Below, one piece after another: positions 1 to 5,203 of a DNA stretch of 6,756 nucleotides. The stretch is from Cyanobacteria bacterium UBA947 (GTDB lineage Bacteria > Cyanobacteriota > Vampirovibrionia > Gastranaerophilales > Gastranaerophilaceae). Below the pieces are notes generated by a model. It ran no database searches, was not told the origin of the DNA, and saw nothing but the letters and a program-made list of their open reading frames with translations. Location: the NCBI GenBank assembly GCA_002293275.1, contig DBCX01000037.1:58204-64959 (forward strand), in the 5' to 3' direction. Each line of letters starts with the position of its first letter. Positions within the stretch are counted from its first letter, which is position 1. Both the position numbers and the translations under genes were made by a program.

Positions 1-302
1 TAACCCATACCACTTTCTGCTGCTTTCACAACACTCATTCTGTTTCTGAAAATGTTATAAATGCTTACATCTGTTGTTGGAGTCGCATCGGTACCTGCTG
101 CCACGTTAAAATCGTAATCATCTAATGCAAGGTTCAATGTAACCGCTTGTGAAATAACTGAAAGCGCTTTTTTGAACGCAACTCTGTTTTGCATACCACG
201 CGTTGAGTTAATCAATGTCGGCATAGTCAACGCTGCTACTACACCAATAATACCCAGAGTAATCAATACCTCTGCCAAAGTAAAACCGAATCTTCTTGTC
301 AT
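1..302 (-). CDS. Type IV prepilin-like protein, N-terminal part (cut by window edge)
   Basis: The first 100 residues are visible. They open with a basic leader, MTRRFG, then FTLAEVLITLGIIGVVAAL, the class III signal of type IV pilins and type II secretion pseudopilins. Prepilin peptidase should cleave between Gly6 and Phe7, leaving Phe at +1 and the conserved Glu at +5 (residue 11). Residues 7-27 form the hydrophobic helix that sits in the inner membrane before assembly. After it comes a short, polar, pilin-like stretch. The start is chosen because the signal begins right there and a purine-rich AAAGGG lies 8 nt upstream on the minus strand. The window ends inside a codon beginning TA, so the next residue could be Tyr or a stop. 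Codons are AT-richer than in the neighbouring nucleotidase gene. Major pilin, minor pilin and pseudopilin cannot be told apart without the C-terminus. Confidence 0.88.
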   Translation of the reverse strand, partial: MTRRFGFTLAEVLITLGIIGVVAALTMPTLINSTRGMQNRVAFKKALSVISQAVTLNLALDDYDFNVAAGTDATPTTDVSIYNIFRNRMSVVKAAESGMG

Positions 303-357
303 TTTTTCTACCCTTTCTTATTTTTTGTTTAGTAAAACTCTTAATAAACCTGTTGCT

Positions 358-385
358 ATGTTACCACATAAAAAAAAAAATGCAA
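358..385 (-). promoter_or_regulatory. Predicted promoter of the prepilin-like gene
   Basis: On the minus strand, TTGCAT (380-385) and TAACAT (358-363) are separated by 16 bp, and a TGG directly before the -10 makes it an extended -10. The spacer contains a run of eleven T (370-380 read on minus). Transcription would start near 351, giving a leader of about 50 nt with a purine-rich ribosome site at about 311-316. The -35 match is only 3 of 6, so the extended -10 carries most of the weight. Confidence 0.45.
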
Positions 386-405
386 GTAGTATCGGCAAAA
401 TTGTG

Positions 406-1866
406 CTAAATAATTGTAATCCGGCCGTCGTCCTTGATTTCTATCGGCTCTTTAAACTTCTTAATATAATCGCATGCCAGCTTGTCCTTGTCATAATTAA
501 ACAGCTGGTCGTACCCTTTTATCGCGTTTTTGTCGGCAATATAGCCGTCCCCGCCCGACGCAAAGAAATTATCCATCGCAACGAGATAAGTCTTTTCCGG
601 ATTCGGGTTGTTAACATCTATGGCGTGGTCTTTGCCCTCCTTGTCCGTAAAAATAACGTTGCTGACCTCGCCTGTGCGGCTCAAGGTGTATTTTAAGCCC
701 GACGGCGTGATGATACCCGGTTTGTGACCCGGATTTGAATAGGATTCCGCACCTTTTTTCAACGCACCGATTAACTCGTCTTCGCCCAAAAACAGCGTAA
801 CCACTCTGTTCCCGAGCGGCGTGACCTCAAAAACCTTGCGCGAGTCAACCTGTCCCGCCTCAAAATACCCGCGGCAGTTGGCGTTGTTTACCAGCGCAAT
901 ATCAACATCCAACTCACTTCTCATCGCATCCGCCACAAAATTCAACGACGGATTCGGCTCAACCAGCCTGTCATGCGGCGGAGGCGGCACCGATTTAATC
1001 ACACCAAGCTGCTCCGGTGCGCCCAAAATCCGGTCAAACTCCGCTCCAAGCACGGCGCTGCGCTCAAAATCTTTTGATGCGTAAACATTGTTTTGAACTT
1101 TTTTGATGACTCCGCTCTCGTTAAACTCAACATTCAAAATCCCCGCATACTCGCCGTCTTTACCGGCCTGCGTGATGATCACCGGCTCACCTGCCGGCGA
1201 ATAGAAAAGGTTTTCGCCTTCTTTGATGTCTTTGACAAGCTCGTGCGTGTGCCCGCCAAGGATTACGTCTATCCCTGTTACGCTCTGCGCCAAAACCTTG
1301 TCCTTGCACAACCCCGCATGCGAAAGCACAATCACCTTGTCAACACCTTGCGCTTTGAACTCGTTAATCTGCGCCTGAACGGTCCCAATCGTTGTTTGCA
1401 GGTCGTCCACCCTAACCTCTTCCTTACCTGATGAGCCTTTTACCGAGCGGTCTTCCAAATCAAACGGCGCAATCCCTATCACACCAAACTTTTGCCCGTC
1501 TTTTTCTTCAATATAGGCTCGCTCAATGGTTTTTGCAATACCCTCATTTTTGATAGCATGCGCGTTTATCCCGAGCAGCTTGAACTTGGCATCTTGCATA
1601 CTTTTCAAAAACTGGCTCGGTTTTGAATCCAGATTGTGGTTGCCGAGCGCCTCGGCAGTGATTCCGACGGTATCCATAAACACGCGCGAGCACTCGTTGA
1701 ATTTTACATTGCTGCCCGCCATAATATCACCGGACGAAAATTTCAGCTTGGTTTTATCCGACGGCGACGCATCAAACCGCTCCGACATCGTTTTAATCCG
1801 CGACATACCGCCGAGACTGCCATGCAGGTCGTTACAATAAAAAATACTTACACCGTTCATCATCAT
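406..1866 (-). CDS. 5'-nucleotidase/UshA-family metallophosphoesterase, probably cytoplasmic
   Basis: A 486-residue, two-domain enzyme of the bifunctional 5'-nucleotidase/2',3'-cyclic phosphodiesterase family, which hydrolyses nucleotides or related phosphoesters using two metal ions. The N-terminal metallophosphoesterase domain (about 5-250) shows Asp13 and His15 in NDLHG, Asp47 in SGDIMAGS, Asn76/His77/Asp80 in GNHNLD, His183 in LSHAG, and His206/His208 in GGHTH. This is a full metal and catalytic set. The C-terminal substrate domain (about 285-470) has NFVADAMR, Arg332 in NNANCRGYFEAG and the FFASGGDGY loop (434-442), the usual nucleotide-binding elements. There is no signal peptide: the catalytic NDLHG begins at residue 12. 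This differs from periplasmic UshA and resembles intracellular relatives such as YunD. Three consecutive ATGs (1866, 1863, 1860) could each start it, and none has a clear Shine-Dalgarno sequence. It lies 74 bp downstream of the homocitrate synthase-like gene on the same strand, so it is probably co-transcribed. The true substrate is unknown. Confidence 0.9.
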   Translation of the reverse strand: MMMNGVSIFYCNDLHGSLGGMSRIKTMSERFDASPSDKTKLKFSSGDIMAGSNVKFNECSRVFMDTVGITAEALGNHNLDSKPSQFLKSMQDAKFKLLGINAHAIKNEGIAKTIERAYIEEKDGQKFGVIGIAPFDLEDRSVKGSSGKEEVRVDDLQTTIGTVQAQINEFKAQGVDKVIVLSHAGLCKDKVLAQSVTGIDVILGGHTHELVKDIKEGENLFYSPAGEPVIITQAGKDGEYAGILNVEFNESGVIKKVQNNVYASKDFERSAVLGAEFDRILGAPEQLGVIKSVPPPPHDRLVEPNPSLNFVADAMRSELDVDIALVNNANCRGYFEAGQVDSRKVFEVTPLGNRVVTLFLGEDELIGALKKGAESYSNPGHKPGIITPSGLKYTLSRTGEVSNVIFTDKEGKDHAIDVNNPNPEKTYLVAMDNFFASGGDGYIADKNAIKGYDQLFNYDKDKLACDYIKKFKEPIEIKDDGRITII

Positions 1867-1940
1867 TTACTTAAAGTCTGAACATAAATTTTTTTGCTGA
1901 TTTATTACGAAACGTAACGGACGCGCTGCCCGCACCAACG

Positions 1941-3182
1941 CTACGGTCTTGGCGGCGTCACCGTCATGATTTGCGCCGCAATCTCCGGGTTTTGGTAAAT
2001 GAATTTCAACTCACCTTCTGTCAGCGGTTTTTGGGTGTGGACGTTGGCGTAACGCACCAGCTCCAGCACATATCTGGCCTCTTTTTCATCCTTAAACTCA
2101 ATATCCAGATTTTCATAAACATTCCTGAACCCTTTTATCCCGCCGTATTCACCGGTTGTGATAAGCCGTCCGGTTTCAATTGTTTCAACCTCGCCGCGCC
2201 CGAGCTCCTCGTGGTCGTAGAGTTCGTAGTTTCTGTGGTCTTTCAAGGCGCCGTCCGCGTGGATACCTGACTCGTGGGCGAACGCATTGCCGCCGACCGC
2301 CGGCTGGTTGATAGGGATTGGCACCTTGAACGCACGCGATGCGTATTTTGCCAGATGCCACATTTTGCTCAAATCAATCTTGTCGCCGAGCTCATATTTG
2401 CCGGCCAAACCTGCGGCCTTTTGCACCGCAAGCAGGCACGAGGCCAAATCCGCGTTACCCGCACGCTCGCCCATGCCGTTAATCGCCGTGTTGATGTATG
2501 CGTCACACCCTGCGTCAACCGCAGCCTGCGCACCGCGAACCGAACAAGCCACCGCCATTCCCAAATCGTTATGGAAATGCAGCTCAATCGGCATCTGAAC
2601 AGCTTTTGCTATCTCATAAATCCGCTCATAAGTTGTCTGCGGATCCTCATAACCCAATGTGTCGCAGTATCTGAACCTGTTTGCACCGCATTCTTTTGCC
2701 CCGGCCGCAAATTTTATAAGAAAATCAAGATCGCTGCGCGATGCGTCTTCCGCGTTAACCCCGACAATCTCTGCCCCGTGCGAAATCGCGCACCCAACGG
2801 CCTCGCAGGTCATCTCAATTAAATCATCAAACGTTTTTTTGCCGCCGTATTTGCCGGTGAGCATCTGGCTTGACGTTGATTGCGAAAGGTTCAGGTATTT
2901 GAGCTTTGGCACATTCGCAAAACTTTTTTCCACATCGCCTACAACCGCACGCATCCAGCCGGAGAGCTTTGTATTCTTGATTACGCCGCGGCTGACGAGT
3001 TCAAGGTTGGCGTTCAGGTAGTTGATTTCGTGCCCTGTTGCCGGAAACCCAAACTCAGAGCGCGACAAACCCATCTGGTCGAGGTAAAGGTTTATCATAG
3101 TTTTTTCCAGCTTTGCCAAACCTAATCTTGATGTTTGAACCCCGTCGCGGTTTGTTACATCTATGAAATATATTTTATTCAT
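1941..3182 (-). CDS. Homocitrate synthase-like HMGL/DRE-TIM enzyme
   Basis: A 413-residue acyl-CoA/2-oxoacid condensing enzyme of the isopropylmalate/homocitrate synthase family (DRE-TIM barrel). It shows Arg12-Asp13 and Gln16 in DVTNRDGVQT, the metal-binding LHFHNDLGMAVA (His202, His204, Asn205, Asp206), the signature NGMGERAGNADL (235-246) and HESGIHADGALKD (303-315). From memory, the whole sequence resembles the clostridial-type proteins annotated as homocitrate synthase, including SEFGFPATGHE and TGEYGGIKGFRNVY. The family Glu after RDG is Val here, as I recall for that subgroup. There is no C-terminal LeuA-type regulatory domain, which argues against feedback-regulated isopropylmalate synthase. 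Homocitrate would feed either nitrogenase cofactor or alpha-aminoadipate/lysine-type pathways, but no nif or lys gene is in the window. Citramalate or isopropylmalate synthesis remains possible. The start is supported by a promoter placed exactly for leaderless transcription. The nucleotidase gene follows it. Confidence 0.85.
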   Translation of the reverse strand: MNKIYFIDVTNRDGVQTSRLGLAKLEKTMINLYLDQMGLSRSEFGFPATGHEINYLNANLELVSRGVIKNTKLSGWMRAVVGDVEKSFANVPKLKYLNLSQSTSSQMLTGKYGGKKTFDDLIEMTCEAVGCAISHGAEIVGVNAEDASRSDLDFLIKFAAGAKECGANRFRYCDTLGYEDPQTTYERIYEIAKAVQMPIELHFHNDLGMAVACSVRGAQAAVDAGCDAYINTAINGMGERAGNADLASCLLAVQKAAGLAGKYELGDKIDLSKMWHLAKYASRAFKVPIPINQPAVGGNAFAHESGIHADGALKDHRNYELYDHEELGRGEVETIETGRLITTGEYGGIKGFRNVYENLDIEFKDEKEARYVLELVRYANVHTQKPLTEGELKFIYQNPEIAAQIMTVTPPRP

Positions 3183-3203
3183 GCTATAATGTTACCATGA
3201 ATA
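3176..3203. repeat. Inverted repeat spanning the divergent start codons
   Basis: TATTCATG (3176-3183) and CATGAATA (3196-3203) are perfect 8-bp inverted arms around a 12-bp centre. The arms contain the two start codons, since both genes begin ATGAATA. The centre carries both -10 boxes. It may be an operator for both genes or a by-product of both proteins starting Met-Asn. Confidence 0.6.
3182..3190 (+). promoter_or_regulatory. Predicted leaderless extended -10 promoter of the TPR gene
   Basis: TGC followed by a perfect TATAAT (3185-3190) forms an extended -10. Six bases then separate it from the ATG at 3197, so transcription should begin at or next to the start codon. There is no Shine-Dalgarno sequence and no good -35 at 16-18 bp upstream, which extended -10 promoters can do without. 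The element overlaps the oppositely oriented -10 of the neighbouring gene. Confidence 0.6.
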
Positions 3204-3218
3204 CGACAAAAGAGTCAA
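3189..3218 (-). promoter_or_regulatory. Predicted leaderless promoter of the homocitrate synthase-like gene
   Basis: On the minus strand, TTGACT (3213-3218, 5 of 6 to consensus) and TAACAT (3189-3194) are separated by 18 bp, with TGG immediately before the -10. Only 6 nt lie between the -10 and the ATG at 3182, so the expected start point, about 7 nt downstream, is the A of the start codon. No Shine-Dalgarno sequence exists. The -35 lies inside the first codons of the divergent TPR gene. Confidence 0.65.
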
Positions 3219-4798
3219 AGCTGTTAGAAAAAAAAATTAACAAAGAGTACAAGACCGGGAATGTGAAAAACGCGATTGAGTTGTGCCAGATTGGGCTGCA
3301 AAACGACCCAACCAACGCGGATTTGCACGTGCGGCTCGGGGACTTGTTCTTGGCGTGGCATCTTGACATCCACAACTCTTACCAGTATATTGACGAGGCG
3401 ATAACCGAGTACCAGCGCGCGCTTGAAAGCTATATAAACTCGGCTGAGCTCTACTACAAAATCGCGCGGGCGCATTTTCACAAAGGCGAGCTGGACAAGA
3501 CGATAAATTATCTTGACACGGCGGTCGCAAAAGACCCGTCGTTTGCCGGAGCCTACTTGCTTTTGGCGGAAACCTACACGAAAAAAGCGCGGTTTTTGGA
3601 GGCGTCACTGAACGCAAAAAAAGCGATTCAGCACGCGCCGCTTAGAAACTCGTGCGCACACTTTTTACTCTCAACGCTGTACCGCGTATCCTCGTTCCAA
3701 GGTTTTAAAAACAAGTTTCTGTCGCAATGGGAATACGTTTTGTCATTGCTGACGCTCCCGTTTGACGGCAAAGCGCTGGCCAATGTGGGTAAAACGCTCG
3801 CAAACCTGCGGTTTGTACCGATTTTATTGAAGGGTTTGTACATAATCCGTACCCGCGGCGTGCACGATGCGCTCGGGATTTACGTTGAGGCGATAGAAAA
3901 AGCGCCCGGGTTTGTGCCGTTCTACTGTTTGCTGGGAGATTTGTACCGGTCTATCGGATATTTTGACGACGCGATAACCGAATACAAGATGGCGATTTGG
4001 CTAGACAGTCTCAACATCAACGCTTACAGGCATCTTTGTCAGGCCTACGAAGAAATAGGCGACTTTGACAACGCGGTTGATATTTACGAAAAACTCATCA
4101 AAATCACGCCGAACATGCCCGATGTCCACTCAAATCTCGCTAATATTTTGTACGTCAAAGGCGATATTGACGGTGCAATTTCGCATTTCCACACGGCAAT
4201 CACCTTGAACCCGAAAAAAGAATGGACAAGCATCATCAACCAGACATTGGGGTTTGTGTATCAGGAGGGCAAAAGCGACATGAACGCGGCGATAAGCTCG
4301 TATCATAGCGCGTATTTGCTTACGCCCGCGGATTTGGATATTTATGTGAACCTTGGCAGCGCCTTTTATGACAAGGATGATGTTGAAAACGCGTTGATGA
4401 TTTACCGCAACGCGCTGGATTTGGACCCCAAGAACGCGCAAATCCATTGTAATCTCGGGTTCTTGCTATGGAACAGGGGCGAGATTGACCGCGCGATAAA
4501 GGAATACGAGCTTGCGATTGAGTACGACCCGCACTATGACATCGCGTATAACAATTTGGGCGTTATTTATCTGGACGATTTGGGGCGCGTAGCGCAGGCG
4601 GCCGAGATGTTCAAAAAATCCGTCGCGAGCAACCCGAATTACGCGCTGGCACACTTTAATCTTGCGCGTGCAACGGCAATAACCGGCGACAAAATTGAGG
4701 CGGCAAAGCTTTATCAGATTGCGCAGGAGATCAACAATACAACCGGTGAGATTGACCCGGAGGACATCGCCCACAAAATTAACGGGCTGTTTAATTAA
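3197..4798 (+). CDS. TPR-repeat protein
   Basis: A 533-residue protein made almost wholly of tetratricopeptide repeats, which fold as helical hairpins and bind partner proteins. A basic N-terminus (1-20) is followed by about four repeats in residues 13-149, for example LDKTINYLDTAVAKDPSFAGAY. A segment without clear TPR pattern covers about 150-207. Roughly nine more repeats run to about residue 513, with textbook units such as DRAIKEYELAIEYDPHYDIA. The short C-terminal tail (514-533) is acidic and polar. No signal peptide or membrane helix is seen, so it should be cytoplasmic. There is no enzymatic domain, and the partner is not deducible. The start is supported by a TATAAT placed 6 nt before the ATG. 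The gene diverges from the homocitrate synthase-like gene and converges with the winged-helix gene, sharing 4 bp at the stops. A run of nine A near the start (3228-3236) is slippage-prone. Confidence 0.93.
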   Translation: MNTTKESKLLEKKINKEYKTGNVKNAIELCQIGLQNDPTNADLHVRLGDLFLAWHLDIHNSYQYIDEAITEYQRALESYINSAELYYKIARAHFHKGELDKTINYLDTAVAKDPSFAGAYLLLAETYTKKARFLEASLNAKKAIQHAPLRNSCAHFLLSTLYRVSSFQGFKNKFLSQWEYVLSLLTLPFDGKALANVGKTLANLRFVPILLKGLYIIRTRGVHDALGIYVEAIEKAPGFVPFYCLLGDLYRSIGYFDDAITEYKMAIWLDSLNINAYRHLCQAYEEIGDFDNAVDIYEKLIKITPNMPDVHSNLANILYVKGDIDGAISHFHTAITLNPKKEWTSIINQTLGFVYQEGKSDMNAAISSYHSAYLLTPADLDIYVNLGSAFYDKDDVENALMIYRNALDLDPKNAQIHCNLGFLLWNRGEIDRAIKEYELAIEYDPHYDIAYNNLGVIYLDDLGRVAQAAEMFKKSVASNPNYALAHFNLARATAITGDKIEAAKLYQIAQEINNTTGEIDPEDIAHKINGLFN

Positions 4799-4998
4799 TT
4801 CAATGTTATGCTGACAGATGCAGCTTTGTTTACAACTGAAATCTTGTCTTCTCTTGCGAGCCAGCCAAGCCCAAACTCCAACAAATTATTTTTTAAATCA
4901 AGTTTTTTCTTAAGCTGTGCCAATGATGCAGTCCCCTTGTTACTTTCCAAATAACCGTAAATCTCGCCTGCAGCCTGACCTATTTGTTCCTTCAACAT
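4795..4998 (-). CDS. Small winged helix-turn-helix protein (DUF2582-like)
   Basis: A 67-residue protein that reads as a single winged-helix domain. Helix 1 covers about 2-20 (KEQIGQAAGEIYGYLES), helix 2 about 25-33 (SLAQLKKKL), helix 3 about 36-49 with LEFGLGWLARE, then the wing DKISVVNKAASVSITLN. The GWLAREDKI block is typical of the small winged-helix family PF10771/DUF2582, whose function is not established. DNA binding is likely but unproven. A longer reading from an ATG at 5070 is possible, but the start at 4998 is preferred: a perfect GGAGG (5004-5008) sits 5 nt upstream, homology begins there, and the extra residues would cover the predicted promoter. Its stop overlaps that of the TPR gene. 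Confidence 0.88.
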   Translation of the reverse strand: MLKEQIGQAAGEIYGYLESNKGTASLAQLKKKLDLKNNLLEFGLGWLAREDKISVVNKAASVSITLN

Positions 4999-5003
4999 TG
5001 AAA

Positions 5004-5008
5004 CCTCC
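5004..5008 (-). promoter_or_regulatory. Shine-Dalgarno site of the winged-helix gene
   Basis: Minus-strand GGAGG ends 5 nt before the ATG at 4998. It is the only perfect Shine-Dalgarno sequence I noted in front of a gene in the window, and it decides the start against the longer open frame. Confidence 0.85.
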
Positions 5009-5038
5009 AATTCTGTTTTAAATAAAATAACCACTTCC

Positions 5039-5067
5039 ATAATACCCCAAAAAAACATAAAAATCAA
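5039..5067 (-). promoter_or_regulatory. Predicted sigma70-type promoter of the winged-helix gene
   Basis: On the minus strand, TTGATT (5062-5067, 4 of 6) and TATTAT (5039-5044, 5 of 6) are separated by exactly 17 bp, with a T-rich then GGGG spacer. Transcription would start near 5032, giving a leader of about 34 nt that includes the GGAGG. It fires away from the HD gene promoter, so this intergenic region of about 200 bp is divergent. Confidence 0.65.
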
Positions 5068-5101
5068 CATGCCGGGGGTTTGTAAACAATCGCAAAGGTT
5101 T

Positions 5102-5130
5102 CTTAATAACCCTTAACAAACACTTAAAGA
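5102..5130 (+). promoter_or_regulatory. Candidate PhoB/PhoP/SphR-type direct-repeat activator site
   Basis: Three direct repeats CTTAATAA (5102-5109), CTTAACAA (5112-5119) and CTTAAAGA (5123-5130) are spaced 10 and 11 bp apart, one DNA turn each. The cyanobacterial Pho box (repeats of PyTTAAPyPyT/A) and the Bacillus PhoP box (TTAACA repeats) have this form. The third repeat occupies the -35 position 17 bp before the extended -10 of the HD gene, where such activators replace a weak -35. The regulator identity is inference. Confidence 0.4.
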
Positions 5131-5143
5131 ATGTTCAAATTTG

Positions 5144-5152
5144 TGTTACAAT
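5144..5152 (+). promoter_or_regulatory. Predicted extended -10 promoter of the HD-domain gene
   Basis: TGT followed by TACAAT (5147-5152, 5 of 6) is an extended -10. The -35 position (5124-5129, TTAAAG) is poor, which suits an activator-dependent promoter. Transcription would begin near 5159, giving a leader of about 45 nt containing AAAAGGA. Confidence 0.55.
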
Positions 5153-5190
5153 ACTAGCAATCGGAATAATGATAGCACAAATGTGAAGTA

Positions 5191-5197
5191 AAAAGGA
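5191..5197 (+). promoter_or_regulatory. Ribosome binding site deciding a TTG start
   Basis: AAAAGGA lies 6 nt before TTG at 5204. No ATG in frame lies near it, so the rare TTG start is well supported. Confidence 0.65.
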
Positions 5198-5203
5198 TTT
5201 GTC

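Noticed and set aside
329..350. TTAGTAAAAC and TTAATAAACC in the prepilin leader, similar to the CTTAA repeats at 5102-5130
   Set aside because: Only two imperfect copies, 12 bp apart, downstream of the predicted transcription start. Probably AT-rich coincidence.
370..405. Possible terminator after the nucleotidase gene: a run of eleven T on the minus strand
   Set aside because: No convincing GC-rich stem precedes the run. The best pairing is three bases (GCA/TGC) well upstream. The run fits better as the spacer of the prepilin promoter.
172..696. Open frame of 174 residues on the plus strand near the left end
   Set aside because: It crosses the antisense of the prepilin start, a promoter region and the nucleotidase 3' end, so it cannot be a natural gene.
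1905..1917. Inverted repeat TTACG-AAA-CGTAA between the two minus-strand genes
   Set aside because: The five-bp arms are AT-rich and no T-run follows on the minus strand, so it is too weak to call a terminator or operator.
2274..2822. Long open frame of 182 residues on the plus strand, opposite the homocitrate synthase-like gene
   Set aside because: It lies entirely antisense to a gene with complete family motifs. Composition and lack of recognisable domains mark it as a shadow.
4999..5070. N-terminal extension of the winged-helix protein from an ATG at 5070
   Set aside because: No ribosome site there, the extra residues are outside the winged-helix fold, and they would overlap a good promoter and the GGAGG site.
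5080..5089. TTGT-AA-ACAA inverted repeat between the divergent promoters, considered as a DnaA box or operator
   Set aside because: Four-bp arms only; it does not match the DnaA consensus TTATNCACA and stands alone.
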